Shown one piece after another: positions 13,791 through 25,816 of a DNA stretch of 64,000 nt (the first letter of the stretch is position 1; each line of letters begins with the position of its first letter). This stretch comes from Casuarina equisetifolia (Eukaryota; Streptophyta; Magnoliopsida; Fagales; Casuarinaceae): assembly GCA_028551475.1 (NCBI GenBank), contig CM052362.1, forward strand, positions 15,988,521-16,052,520, in the 5' to 3' direction. The position numbers and the translations under genes were made by a program. The notes beneath the pieces were generated by a model. That model was not told where the DNA came from. It worked only from the letters and a program-made list of their open reading frames with translations, and searched no databases.

Positions 13791-15566
13791 ATGGCGGCAG
13801 AGAGGAGAGTTGCGGTGGCGGTTGACTTCTCGGATTGCAGCAAGAAAGCTCTGCGATGGGCGGTCGACAACGTTGTCCGCGACGGGGACTACCTCATCCT
13901 CGTGACTGTACGACCCGAGGGAAACTACGAGGCGGGAGAGTTACAACTCTGGCAAGCTACTGGTTCCCGTAATTCTCTGTCTATCTCTGCGTTTCTGTGA
14001 ATCTTTTCTATGGCGCCGTATGTTTCGTTTCATTTCCTTTCCTTTTCAAAGAATGATCTCGGATTCCTAGACGTGATTGGAGATGGAAGGTCAAGAGACT
14101 CGTCTTTGCTTCTTACAGAAAAGAAAATCTTATTTCTTTATCTTTGGTTTTTTGTGGAAGGGGTTGTTTAGTAGTGATCAAGTTGATCTGTTATTTATTT
14201 GTAAATGCGAACTATCATGTGCTTTACAATGGGATTTTGAGGTCGTGTCCCAACACGTTATGTGCCCAGACAACAAAAATTTAGTCTGTTGTATACCTTT
14301 TTTTGGTATTGCTTCGACGATTGAATTTCTCCGAGAAATATCACTTTTCTTCCATTCAATCAGAAGGGTATGATGGAACTAGATTGTTCTACTGATATAT
14401 TCCATATATGGAGCAATTGAGCATCGATTCTTCCTTGAAATTGGTCATATACGTTTTACAGTTAAAGAAAGGGAGGATCTGATATATTACTTTCCACAAT
14501 CTGTGCGGGCAAAGACCCCACTCGAGCGGTCTGCCATGCTGCGAACTCTTCCTACTGTTTGTGTTCTTAAAGTTAGGATCTCAGAAAGAAGCTGGGCTGA
14601 GAACTAGTTTCATTTGTCTTACTGATTATGCGTTTTTTTGCGTAGCATAACTAGATTTTCATGTCCGACAATTCTGCTGATAATCTATTCAATGTCTGTA
14701 TTATTTTAATTCAACGCTCATTTCCTTTCCTGCTATAGTTGCTGGTTGATTTTTTTTTTTTTTTTACATGCAGCTTTAATCCCTCTAAGTGAGCTTTCTG
14801 ATCCAATCATTATGAAGAAGTATGGAGTGAAGCCTGATGCTGAGACCCTGGACATCGTCAGTACTGCTGCTAGGCTTAAAGAGGTAGATATCTTCTCCTG
14901 ATGATTAATATCATAATGCTTCTGATATTATTGTAACTCTCAAACATAAAAATCTTTTATTGTGAGAACAGATTGTGGTGGTCTTGAAGGTCTACTGGGG
15001 AGATCCCCGTGAGAAGCTTTGCGAAGCAATCGATAACATCCCTCTGAGCTGCCTTATTATAGGAAACAGGGGGCTGGGCAAGCTGAAAAGGTAAAACTCC
15101 ATTAACTTCTTGAATTCAAATCTTATACCTGCTGCATGGAGTCAGTTATGCTCTATTCATTACCTTGGTAATCAAGTTAATTTGACTTCTTAAGGCAATG
15201 ATGATACCGACCTATGCTTTTTTCCTCAGCCATCCTTTTTTGAAGCTAAATAGTTTATGTACTGAAGTGGGAATGCTTTTTTCAAAAGGTGAAGCTAAAA
15301 TTTATCTACCATTCATTTTGACTATGAAGAGAATATGTGTCGGCTTATGCCTGTCTCGTTTATTGCCAACTTTCTGAGGAAAAAAGATGATTTTTTAATG
15401 GATTTCTGAGGCACCACCAAATTGATTGCAGTGCCCAACTTTTGAGATTTGACTGGGTTTGTTTTGTTTGAATGACAGGGCGATACTAGGCAGTGTCAGT
15501 AACTATGTGGTGAATAATGGGAACTGTCCCGTTACTGTGGTGAAGAATCTGGAGCCTGATCACTAG
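13791..15566 (+). CDS. Universal stress protein A-like (USP) protein, 164 aa
   Basis: Small soluble alpha/beta nucleotide-binding protein of the UspA superfamily; plant members respond to stress, and the ligand and role of this one are inferred. Exons 13791-13968, 14774-14883, 14972-15090 and 15479-15566 join through GT-AG sites in phase to 164 codons plus stop. The start ATG gives the normal family N terminus, RRVAVAVDFSDCSKKALRWA, with the conserved Asp after the first beta strand. The ATP-binding signature G-x2-G-x9-G-S is present as Gly127, Gly130, Gly140 and Ser141, followed by a terminal strand (CPVTVVK). Full length for a single-domain plant USP, with no defects. It ends about 1 kb before the PMEI gene on the same strand; plant genes are not expected to be co-transcribed. 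Confidence 0.96.
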
Positions 15567-16581
15567 TTCTTTTTCCGGATTGTCCTGAAGGAATAAATGT
15601 AATACTATCTGTGCTTGAGCTGGATTCTTTACACCCCGAATCCTAGTTCTCTTGGTCTGTAGCTGGAGTTACGTCCAGTAATCCCGGTCTGTAAAGCGCA
15701 CTATGTATTTTTGTTGTTCGTATCAAACAATGAAGGCAAGTTTGCTATGGAATTAATAAATCAAACAAAAAAACAAATGTCTTTTGGTTAGCCTTATAAC
15801 CAATGAAAAAGCTTGTGACTTCCTGTTTAATCTGGCTTCTCTGGGAACTGGTTTCTTGTGCTGCAATTTCTTTAATCAATTCTTTTCGGAGATGAAAAGA
15901 ATCGTTTTTTCTTAGTGACCAAAATGTCTCTTTCCAAATTCTCCACTCCCCTTCCCCTTCCCCTTCCTATTCCTGGTATTTCTTCTAGATTTTCTTCAAT
16001 AAGCGACGTAACTTGACACAACCATAGGGATACAATGCGAGTCTAGTCTAAAAGGAGAAGAAGCTTCGTCTCTTAGTTTGGTTCGCGTTTGTTTTTGTAG
16101 CTCACAGCCTTGTTTTTTCCAACTTCAGAACTTACTAAAAAGTTGCAGAAAGAATGACAATTCTCATGACTTCGTACAATCTACAACAATTAAGCTTATC
16201 TTGGATCCTTCTTCCCGCTTTGTAAGCAATGCCTTAAATAAAAACAATTGAGAAGCCTATTTAAGGTCAGGTGAGATGCGAAACTTCCACCAATCCGTTG
16301 CCTATGGAGCGTAGATGATAGAACGGGTAACCAATTGCCAAAAATGCAGTCTGTAAATTTGTGTTTTCTATCCGGAATTAGTTAGACCATACCAGCCTCC
16401 GTAAATCTATGCCAACGGCTGGTACTACCCATCGCTGTCCTATTTTCCAGCATTTTAAGTTCTTTTCTCTGTTTCGTTTGGTAGAGACTTGGCAAGGAAT
16501 TTCGTTGCGTCTCTTTAACTTTCCCGTGATCCATTTTCTTCTCCTCTTCTTGTCTTCCAATTTGCAAGAGACTGAGGAAAA
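15567..16581. other. USP 3' region and PMEI promoter region
   Basis: No ORF worth calling. It contains the USP 3' UTR, a (CCCCTT)n-like pyrimidine patch near 15948-15968, and a pyrimidine-rich stretch directly upstream of the PMEI start typical of a 5' UTR. Confidence 0.4.
15755..15760 (+). terminator. Possible poly(A) signal of USP
   Basis: AATAAA 189 bases after the USP stop codon, in an A-rich context. It fits plant 3' ends, but the motif is common by chance. Confidence 0.4.
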
Positions 16582-17376
16582 ATGGAGCCTAACAACAATC
16601 AAATACCAGTGGTTATCTGCTTCTTTTCTCTCATCTTCTTATACTCCGTGAGCATCTCCTCTAATGCTGAGGCCTCTCCACCGATTTCAGCTCCACAGCC
16701 GAGTGCAGGAGGAGATCCTCCAACGAGCTATATTTCGGCCCCGTCTCCCCAGGAATATCCTTCTGAGTATGAAACTGAAGAAGCAGAAAGTCCAACGAGC
16801 TATATTTCGGCCCCGTCTCCCTCAGAATATCCTCCCGAGTCTGGAGCACCGTCTCCCTCGGAAGATGCACCCACGGAACCTCCATATGGATCCCCATCCC
16901 CTGGACCTTCATCTCTTCCTCCACCATCTGGTGAGCTTCAGGCCGTCGACCCCGCCATCGAAAAAATATGTCACACAACAGACAACCCTGCTCTTTGCGT
17001 TTCCTCTCTAGCTCCATTTCAAAATGGCAAGAGCGACCCCACTTCTGTTCTCCAGATGGCCATACAAGCTACCACCAAACACGCGAAGTTGGCGTTGGTG
17101 AAGGCCGCACAGCTGAATAAAGGGTCTGACGCCACTCCTGAAATCCAGGACTGCCAGGACACTTACAACGATGTCTTGGATAACCTTCAGAGTGCTTCGG
17201 GTGCAATCCCAGCTCGGGACACCGGCACCATCAATTCTATGCTTAGCGCGGCTTTAACTGACTTCGGAACGTGTGACGATGGGCTTGGCGGAGGGCAATC
17301 CCCATTAACTCCCATCAATGCCGACGGTACCAAGTTGGCCAGCATATCTCTCGCAATTTCTTCCCTGGTCAAGTGA
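16582..17376 (+). CDS. Secreted proline-rich PMEI-domain protein, 264 aa
   Basis: Single-exon gene. Residues 8-27 form a hydrophobic signal peptide ending at a small-residue cleavage site (NAEA). Residues 31-118 are a Pro/Ser-rich linker with SP, AP and PPP steps and two copies of PTSYISAPSP(Q/S)EYP. Such segments are often hydroxyproline-glycosylated in the cell wall. Residues 122-264 are a plant invertase/pectin methylesterase inhibitor domain, a four-helix bundle. It has the family's four cysteines at 130, 139, 191 and 231, and family-like stretches at residues 129-143 and 191-205. Family members bind and inhibit pectin methylesterases or invertases in the apoplast; the actual target cannot be read from sequence. 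The proline-rich insert before the domain is longer than in minimal inhibitors. The gene looks intact. Confidence 0.9.
   Translation: MEPNNNQIPVVICFFSLIFLYSVSISSNAEASPPISAPQPSAGGDPPTSYISAPSPQEYPSEYETEEAESPTSYISAPSPSEYPPESGAPSPSEDAPTEPPYGSPSPGPSSLPPPSGELQAVDPAIEKICHTTDNPALCVSSLAPFQNGKSDPTSVLQMAIQATTKHAKLALVKAAQLNKGSDATPEIQDCQDTYNDVLDNLQSASGAIPARDTGTINSMLSAALTDFGTCDDGLGGGQSPLTPINADGTKLASISLAISSLVK
16716..16823 (+). repeat. In-frame direct repeat in the PMEI linker
   Basis: CCAACGAGCTATATTTCGGC followed by CCCGTCTCCC occurs twice, about 73 bases apart within the coding sequence. It encodes the repeated PTSYISAPSP module, a recent internal duplication in the linker. Confidence 0.9.
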
Positions 17377-18158
17377 TTTATTTCCTCTTCAATCTGAACT
17401 TGATGCCGCCTTCTATCTTCCTAACGCACAACCTCTTCTAGGATACATGCGTAAGAGGAATAAAAAAGCCCTTGTAAGTTATCAAATGCGACTGTCGAAG
17501 TTGTTACTTATGATGATTTGCTCCGAAAATGTAAAATGATACCTATTTGTAATATCCTTATTCCCAGGGAACATGTGCTTTTTAGATTATTAATTGCTTG
17601 TATGGAAGAGATTATCTACAACGTATTTGTCTAATTTTATTTTTCCCTACTACTGGGGCGTGTTGAATATGTGTGGTAGTTCATGAACTTGATCCTCGGA
17701 ACATGGACTTATACATCGTCTGTCACATCATAAATTTCATCGAATCATTATGAAAGACAAGACTATGCGGCTATTCAGGCAGCTCAACTCATTAAAATTA
17801 TATCAAATTCCTAGGTTTTCAAGCAATTGGAGCCCTTGATGCAACCCGTTGAGACGTCAAAGTTAATAACAATACTGCATCAACCGTTCATGCTGCTGCT
17901 TTAATATTCGCTACTTTCATCGATTAGTTTCTAAAGGCACAATCTTTTTAACGATTTCTTGATGATTAATATTTACAATCGCGATGTCGAGTTATCCTTG
18001 TAAACTCGATCATGGCCAACTTCACTAATCGCTCCTCATAAGACTCGGGCCTTTTGACAAAATCTAATATCTTTAGTTAAAACAAAAACCTGAAGACACG
18101 TTTATGGCTTAGAGACAAAAATGGCTGATGAATGGTGCAAGTAAAGAGTCTTTGCCCC
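17377..18158. other. Spacer between the PMEI gene and the copia element
   Basis: Holds the PMEI 3' UTR, then unassigned AT-rich sequence with no ORF, RNA gene or repeat that I can support. Confidence 0.35.
17459..17464 (+). terminator. Possible poly(A) signal of the PMEI gene
   Basis: AATAAA 83 bases after the stop codon. Plausible position only. Confidence 0.35.
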
Positions 18159-18940
18159 TGTGAGAAATACCAGCACTCTACTCATTATGGTAGCCATGGA
18201 AGTTGATCCTCCATTATAGCTATTCGCTAATACTATACCTGCACCAAGCTCTTTATTATGTCAGGAGGTGCAAGCAAAAGGATATCGTGCATCACCCATG
18301 TAGTGCTATCTCACTTATAAGACAACTTATCTCTATCTTAGTCATGATTTGGTGCATCACACTCTCCACACAACTTACAACCACCTAGCACTGAATCATG
18401 GAACATTCACAATAAGACATAACCCTTAAGTGGAACCACAACTCAACTTAGCTTTCATGAAGTATTCCTAACATAATGACAAAGTGACATGTGGCTGAAG
18501 TGCACATATCTTGTCAATTTCAAATGAGTCAAGCAACCAAACATGTGGATGCATGAAATGGTCTCAAGGAGAGTCAAGTGGTAGAAACATGAGTGATCCA
18601 ATTGCTCATTTCACGATTGGAAAAGTTACCACAACTTTAGGAATTCTATGTCATCCTCCATATGACTATAATGTGCTAATTAAGAGAATGAAAAACAAGA
18701 CAACCAACCATCTTGACCACTTTGACATGGAAGGCATCAACTAGCCACATGAAAGCTAAGTTATCACAATAAAGTAAAGTACTATGTAATGGTTTGCATC
18801 TCTATAAATATGTGTTTATTGGAAGACCTACTCACCAAGAAAATTGTTTGTAGTGAGAGGCTTTTGGTTGTAATTCCTACTCTAATATAAGACCTATTGT
18901 GTGAAGTTAATCACCACCCTTTTGTGTTTCTAATTTTATA
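18159..18940 (+). repeat. 5' LTR of the copia element
   Basis: Starts TGTGAGAAATACC and runs to CTAATTTTATA just before the primer-binding site. It aligns along its whole length with 23592-24380. The canonical terminal CA has decayed to TA. A CTATAAATATGTG box near 18802-18814 is a likely LTR TATA element. Confidence 0.88.
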
Positions 18941-18941
18941 T

Positions 18942-18953
18942 TGGTATTGGAGC
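18942..18953 (+). other. Primer-binding site, tRNA-Met type
   Basis: TGGTATTGGAGC lies one base after the 5' LTR. The usual plant copia site, complementary to initiator tRNA-Met, is TGGTATCAGAGC, so two bases have changed. Confidence 0.8.
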
Positions 18954-19035
18954 ATATCTTGATTCATGTCATTCCATACTTCGTTCAATCTCCTATATTA
19001 GTTATACTCACACCTATCCTTTGCGTTTCTTAACC

Positions 19036-20335
19036 ATGGCTTTAAGAATCTTTTACGCATTTCCTAACTCTGTTAATGTGAGTATTTTTGTCACCATCAA
19101 GCTCACTGAGGAAAACTACTTACCCTAGATAACATAAATGAAATCAGTCATCCAAACTTAAAAGCTGCTTGGGTTCATTACTAATGAAACCACATGCCCA
19201 CCAGCTACTTAGACCACTAACAACCAAGAAGAACACAACCCTAATCATGATGCATGGGTACAAAGTGATGCATTTGTCAAATCTAGGATAATCAACACAT
19301 TATCCAAGGAAGCATTCAATCACATATTCGAGCTAAATACCTTCACTAAAGTATGGGAAGGTTTGGCAAACCATTTTGCACAAAAAAACTGAAGCTAGAG
19401 AATTCAACCTTCTATCATAAATCCATAATCTCAAGAAGGAAGGGAAACAACTCATAAACTTCTTATCCAAATTCAAAGGACTTATAAATCAACTCAACTT
19501 AATTGGAAAGCTTTTATATGATTTTGCCAAAACTTTCAAATTACTTGAAGGTTTGGAACACAAATATGAAGCCTTTAGAATAACCATATTTCAACCACCT
19601 ATTCCTCAGTTCAATGGGGTGGCCTTTCAACTCCAAGGCTATGAAGCACACCACTCTTGGTACCTAGCTATTACTGCCCCACCAAACACTTAGAATGAAA
19701 ACCTAACCTATATTGCACAAAGAAACTTTAGAAAAGGACATACCCATTTTTAAGGAAAAGGCACTACAACTAACTTCTCCTTACAAGGCCGAGGCTTTAA
19801 CCTAGCAACATCATTCCACAACTCTTACTTATTTGGGATAAACAATAGAAACCCATTGAAAACCCCTCCCAATACAGGCAAAAGCATAGCTACCAACTCT
19901 AATTTTGATAAAAAAAAAACTTATAACTTATGCCATGTTTATGAGAAACGAGGACACATTGCTTTGGAATGTTGGAAAAGGTTTGATCATACCTACCAAA
20001 TTGATGAAATACTAAAAGCGCTAACTGCACTCCAGATGTCATATATTGGAAACAAAGAATGGGTTGCTAACTCACTTGCCTTTACTCATATAGTAGATAC
20101 AACATGTAAACTCACTATCTTGTCTAAATATCAAAACTTGAATGAAATCCAAATTAGGAATGGTAAGGTACTCCTAATATCCCACATGGGAGAAATTGTA
20201 CTAAACAAAAGACAAATCAAGCTTAACTTGGTATTAGTGTGCCCTAGCATGAAGAAAAACCTTATGTCAATTGCTAAACTCATTATTAATTACCCATGTG
20301 TAGTTATTTTTTTACAAAAACTCTTTCATTATTAA
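19036..20335 (+). pseudogene. Copia gag and protease remnant
   Basis: A gag reading begins with ATG at 19036 and is interrupted by several stops. From 19856 it is open to 20335. The zinc knuckle reads CHVYEKRGHIALEC: the second Cys of the C-x2-C-x4-H-x4-C pattern is Tyr. Where the protease DSGA triad is expected, the sequence reads NSLA, so the catalytic Asp is lost. The KKNLMSIAKL motif after it is typical of the protease/pre-integrase join. Confidence 0.82.
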
Positions 20336-20559
20336 AGACTTGACAATAGAGAAAACCCTCCTAAAGGGACATTCAAAAAGAGATATATATGTATTGCTTT
20401 AGCAAAATTAGTATGCATATTTTTCAATCTACCAACAAACCACAAACAACAGTACATAACACAAACGAATGGGCCATACAAACATGTAACTTCTAAAGCA
20501 TTTAGAAAAAAAAAATTAATCAAAGTACAAGGCAATTTTCTAAATTTTTATCAAATTTG

Positions 20560-21480
20560 TATGGAAAATAAAAGTCATCAACTACCCTTCTCAAGAACAA
20601 CTCAAAATTCCTTGACACTTCTAGAAAAGGTCCATAGCAACCTTTGGGGGCCTTCCTCTGTAACATCTTGTCAAGGTTCTTTGTATTTATTAATGATTTC
20701 ACACATTATATATGGATTTACCCTATAAAAAGGAAATCAAAATTTTGCCAAGTATTTCAAGATTTTCAAGTTATAAGCAAATGTCAATTTAATGTTAAGT
20801 TCAAAATACTACATTTTGTTAATGGATGGGAATATACTAGTAAAGAATTGGAAGATCACTTAAGGTAAAATAGAATAGTTCATCAATTCTCATGCCCATA
20901 TACTCTATAACAAAATAGAACAACATAGTGAAAACATAAACACATCACAGAACTTGGACATTCAATGATGCAACAAGTATGCCTTCAAAATATTGGGTTG
21001 AAGCCTTCACAACTATTGTATACATAATAAATTGACTTTTGACTAGAAGCCTTAAAAACATTTTTCCATAAGAAGCTCTTTACCAACGAAGCCCATGTTA
21101 CAACTCCCTAAGGGTTTTTGAATCTCAGTGTTTACTGTGCCTAAGGCTTATTTTGACAAACAAATTATCATCCAAATCATTTATTTATGTATTTCTTGGC
21201 TATAGTCCCAGACACAAAGGATACTGATGCCTCCAATGAGAATTAAGAAAGATATTTATTTTTAGATGTGTTATTTAACAAAGATATTTTTCTATTTGTA
21301 GAAAAGAAACACTTAGAAACAGTAAAAAATTCACCAAATAATTCATTCATGATTGGATTCATAATTAGGGCTAAGAATTCATGTCCAAGAAGTACTACTC
21401 AATCTATTGAAACAGAAATAAAACCAACACCAAATCAAGCAATGGACATGCCTTTTGAACCTAATGCAGAAAAAAGACCT
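20560..21480 (+). pseudogene. Copia integrase remnant
   Basis: Fragments in shifting frames, including LTLLEKVHSNLWGPSS near 20610-20660 and ISHIIYGFTL just after. They match the start of a copia integrase core in order but are too broken for catalytic residues to be assigned. Confidence 0.6.
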
Positions 21481-22129
21481 TAAAATCAACATCAAGGATG
21501 GACAATATCTTCAAACTTACAAAATTCAATAAGGAAGAGTAGGTTAAATGTATCATCCATGCCATTCTCGTACACTTACTAAAGAAAACCTCAATCTAAT
21601 GCAAGATCTAATCCAAAATTTAGAATCCACTACAAAAACTAAACTTCATAGTAACACTTCAGCCAAAAAAGAACAAGAATTGAACCCTTTGAGCACAAGA
21701 GAAGTTCTTGTTGAAATAGTCTAAGAATGTGTTGAATTAAAAAGGCTTGAAGATAGACCCAAGTCACCCCCATAAGCTAATTTATAAGGACACAATACAA
21801 ACTTAAGTTCAATTACCCAAATCCTAAAAAATCCTTAAAATTATGGCACTCGCACTAAAACCCATGATACTAGGAATGTTGAACACATGCAGAGTCAAGA
21901 CAAAAACTCCAAAACCATAAGTAGCCTTAATCCATGCTCATCAAACCACAAACCTAGTCTTGAAAGGTTAAAACCTTTCTCCATATGTGCCCATAATATG
22001 ACCACCTAAAGCATGGGTGGAATCACTTGACCTCACCCTTGTTATGCTATCTCTACAACCCATGTTATACAATTAATTCCTCTAGTACCTTTCAACATTA
22101 ACCAAGCTTTGGACCATTTGGGTTAGAAG

Positions 22130-23540
22130 CAAGCTATGGCGCAAAAAATGCCTACTTTTCAACAGAATGAGACTTGGTGTTTAGTATTAAAAGCTTCAAA
22201 CATGAATGTTGTTAGGAGCAAGTGGGTATTCAAACCCAAACTAACTCTTAATAGCTCCTTTGATGTATTAAAAGCTAGGCTTGTAGTAAAAGGATTTCAC
22301 CAAGAACCTATAGTAGATTTTCTGGAAACATTTAGTCCGATGGTCAAGGCTACTACCATATGAATAATTCTCACTCTTACCATCATGTAGGGATGGGAAA
22401 TGAGACAACTTGATGTTGATAATGCCTTCTTTACATGGAGAACTCATTGAAGCTATATACATGGAGCAACAAATAGGTTTCCAAGATCAAACATGACCCA
22501 ACCATCTATATGCTTTGAACAAAGCACTTTATGGACTCAAATGGAGTCATAGAGCATGATACAATTAGCTCACTACATTTCTATTTGGCCAAGGATTCCA
22601 CTACTTATATCATGACCTATCACTTTTCCTTTATGAAAAGGATGGTGCACATATATGGGTGTTGGTGTATGTAGATGACCCGATCATAAGAAGTAATCCA
22701 TTTTCCTGTTTAATTGACTTCATCTACTAGTTGGGTTCAAGGTTTCCAATAAAAGACCTTGGACAGCTCAATTTCTTCCTTGGTATTGAAGTGTTGCATG
22801 ATGAAATAGGATTCATTTATCCCAAAAGCAATATACTTTAAACATTTCGAAAAAAGTAGAGATGGAACATTCTTAGCCAATAGATACACCGATGACCTCT
22901 AAGCCCCCAATAGTGCAAAATGGTGCTAACTTATTTGCTTAGCTAACTCTTTTCAGAAGCATCATAGGTGTTTTTTAGTACCTAACACTAACAAGGCTAA
23001 ACCTAACGTTCTTAGTGAACAAACTTGCACAAAGAATGACTGCACCCATCATCCAAAATTTTCATGAGTTAAAAAGAGTGCTATAGTATGTCAAGGGAAC
23101 GATAGATTTGGTCTAAGGATTTATCATCGAAATAGTGCCAAACTTTATTAGTTTCATTGACTTCTACTAGGCTAGGTGCTCTTTTATCAAATGGTTAACT
23201 ATTAGACTATGCTTATTCATTGGCATCAATTTTATTTCTTGGTCCTCTAAATGACAGAAGACAATGACCCGATCTTTAGCCAAGGCAGAATACTGAGCTC
23301 TAGCCGCTAGGGTAGTAAAAATATCATGGACCTTGCATCTATTGTGTGAACTTGGCATTAGTTGCACTCCTTAATAAAGCTAGTTAGTGACAAGATGTTG
23401 ACTTTGCAAATGACTACTAAACCCATCCTTCACTCATGCACCAAACATCTTGAGGTGGACTTTCATTTTATTAGGGAAAAGGTAGCCCAAGACACACTAA
23501 TTACTGAGCTTATCCTTTCTGTTGATATGATCTAAACTTG
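22130..23540 (+). pseudogene. Copia reverse transcriptase and RNase H remnant
   Basis: The open stretch 22136-22363 carries copia RT motifs: NETWCLV, SKWVFKPK and KARLVVKGFHQEP ahead of DFLETFSPMVK. Beyond it the reading breaks repeatedly: the MRQLDVDNAF motif is visible near 22400, and the region equivalent to YVDD near 22670 reads VCR then a stop. RNase H-like pieces (KAEY-type motif near 23280, LTLQMTTKPILH-like near 23400) precede the polypurine tract. Confidence 0.78.
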
Positions 23541-23591
23541 GCTTGGCAAATCCCTTTTGTTGATAATATCTAAGCCAAGTTTAAGAGGGAA

Positions 23592-24380
23592 TGTGGGAAA
23601 TATTAACACTCTACTTAGTATGGTAGCCATGGAAGTTGATCCTCCATTGCAGCTGTTTGGTAATACCATACCTACACCAAGCTTTCTATTTTGTCAAGAG
23701 GTGCAAGCAAAAGGATATTGTGCATCACCCATGTAGTGCTATCTCGCTTATAAGATAACTCATCTCTATCCTAGTCTTGATCTAGCATAGCACATTATAG
23801 CACACAATCTCCATATAACTTACAACCACCTAGCACCTAATTATGGAACATTTATAGTGAGACACAACCCTCTAGTGGAACCATAACACAACTCTGCTTT
23901 TATGAAGTATTCCTAACATAATGATAGAGTGGCGTGTTGTCAAAGAGCACATATCTTATCCACATTAAGTAGTCAAGCAATCAATTATGTGGCTACATGA
24001 AATGGTCTCAAGGAGAGTCAAGTGGTAGAAACATGAATGATCTAACCACTCATCTCATGATAGGAAAAGTTACCACAACTTTATGAGTTCTACGTCATCC
24101 TCTAAATGACTATAATGTTCTGACTAAGAGAATGAAGAACAAGACAACTGACCATCCTGACCACTTTGACATGGGAGGCATCGACTAGCTAGATGAACAG
24201 CAAGTTATCATGATGAAGTTAAGTATTATGTAATGGTTTACATCTCTATAAATATGTGAATTGAAAGACCTACTCACCAAGAAAATTGCTTGTAGTGAGA
24301 GGCTTTTGTTTGTAACCCTTACTTTAATATAAGGCCTACTATGTGAAGTTAATCACCACACTCGTGTTTCTAATTTTATC
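23592..24380 (+). repeat. 3' LTR of the copia element
   Basis: Starts TGTGGGAAATATT after the polypurine tract at 23581-23591 and pairs with 18159-18940, including the CTCTATAAATATGTG promoter box near 24242. Mismatches and small indels are visible throughout. Confidence 0.88.
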
Positions 24381-24390
24381 TCCCCTTTCA

Positions 24391-24492
24391 AAAAGCAAAT
24401 CAAAAGCCATTCTCATGGCAGCAAACCCAACCTATTCATACAAAAGCAAACCAAAATCCATTCTCACGGTGGCAAACCCAACATATTCATAC
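24391..24492 (+). repeat. 51-bp direct repeat, two copies
   Basis: Units 24391-24441 and 24442-24492 share AAAAGCAAA at the start and CCAACATATTCATAC-like ends with about seven differences. The period is divisible by three, so a short open frame runs through both. The repeat begins 10 bases after the copia 3' LTR. Confidence 0.85.
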
Positions 24493-25300
24493 CTTATTCT
24501 CCAAAAGAAACCAAAAAACAAGGAAAATTCGGGAACCTACTATGAGTTTCTAACTTTTTTCTAGTTGTTTAAGGTTTCCACTGGTTTTCGATGATTATTT
24601 CTCTACATAAGCACCTTGTTTTCTTTTTGTTTCTATATTAAAAGAAAAGACCCATCGAGCTTTGTTTATCTTAATGGGAATTACTCGTTTTCTTTTTGGA
24701 ATAAGTAGTGTTCAATTTTTCACCCATGACGAAGACATAATCCGTTTGTCTAAGTGGTTGTTTGAGGCTCAGTTGAGATAATTTAACATCAAAATGATGG
24801 CTTCCTTTTATTTTCTGGTGTTCCTCAATGATTGAAACATCTTGGTTCAACTTCATATTAAAGTCCTAGATTTTTACTTGTTCTCTACATAGTTTGAAAA
24901 GTTACACATTGTACTTGTTTTCACCGATGGGAATTTCTTAAATTACATTATTAGTTGTCGTTTCTCTGTACTTTTGTTAGTTCCCTTTTATGTCTCATTT
25001 AATCAAGGTTCAGTTCAAATTCTTACTCTTTGTTGAACATGAAACTAAAACCTTTAGTCACGTAATAGGGATAGACTACTCAGCTCAAAATGATTCCAAA
25101 TCACATATTACACTAAGTTCTAAATTCAGACCTTTTATTTTTTTTGTCCTTTCCTTGCTTTTTTTTTTTTTTTTTTCTAGTTGTTATGGTCCTTTCCTAA
25201 GGTCGGTGGTGTTACTCACATGAATCCTTGCCAAGTCTAGTGATGGCTTTACTAGTGATTACTTGTCAAGAAATTTTCTTCCCCATTTCATTAGCCCTAC
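24493..25300. other. Gene-free stretch right of the copia element
   Basis: T-rich sequence including a poly-T run near 25157-25175. I recognise no gene, domain or element. Confidence 0.35.
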
Positions 25301-25816
25301 TATCCCAGAATGACAGTACAGGCCAAGGTACCTGGACAACCAAGGATGTGACTCGTTTATTCACTGGACTAGGTGGCCCGAGATATGGCCTGCCCGTGGT
25401 ACAAACCGGGCAGCCAAGCATTTGATCGACCACTTTGTTTCCCTGTATTGGGCCCCCCGCTCGGGTGGTGCCCTATTTTGTATTTTGTACTTGTAAATAT
25501 TGTAACTTCTATTTTAACTTATATTTCCATTGCGATGTAATCTAAAATGACATGTGTATAGAATATAACCTTGTTGGGCATGGGAAGTCTTTGTCTAGTT
25601 GCTTGTAACTTAGATGATTCTCTAGTTCAATAAAGATGTGTATTTAGACTTGTGTTTGTGTACATACTTTATTCTTATCAACCTCCTAACGAGTTATCTC
25701 GAGACTGACCAAAACTATCCCATTGTGACTTTCAGGTAGTTAACTGCAAGCAAGTAGTGGCGGGCCCGAATCTCTGCTGAGACTAGGCACCCCCACGAAC
25801 CTCTAGGGCCATGACA
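25301..25816 (+). repeat. Solo-LTR-like repeat, copy 1
   Basis: 516 bases that align end to end with 43154-43688. Shared landmarks are AAGGTACC near the start, a GATGTGACTCG/GATGTGGCTCG block, GCGATGTAA, GTTCAATAAAGATG, and a CC(A/G)TGACA end. The AATAAAG box followed by TTTAGACTTGTGTTT looks like the R region of an LTR. No internal domain adjoins it. The first bases (TATCCC) are a decayed version of TGTTCC in copy 2. No clear target-site duplication was found. Confidence 0.75.

Larger units (their letters stand above)
18159..24380 (+). mobile_element. Full-length but dead Ty1/copia LTR retrotransposon
   Basis: Two LTRs of 782 and 789 bases flank a copia internal region in plus orientation. 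A tRNA-Met-type primer-binding site follows the left LTR and a polypurine tract TTAAGAGGGAA precedes the right LTR. Flanking pentamers GCCCC (18154-18158) and TCCCC (24381-24385) differ at one base and look like a decayed target-site duplication. The gag, protease, integrase, reverse transcriptase and RNase H pieces are in copia order but carry many stops, frameshifts and lost catalytic residues. Together with visible LTR divergence, this makes it one of the older insertions here. Confidence 0.9.

Noticed and set aside
16661..17017. ORFs in other frames across the PMEI linker
   Set aside because: Shadows of the repetitive proline-rich coding sequence.
24391..24492. CRISPR-like or other spaced repeat arrays (also 45224-45393)
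   Set aside because: The repeats are directly tandem without unique spacers, in a plant genome.
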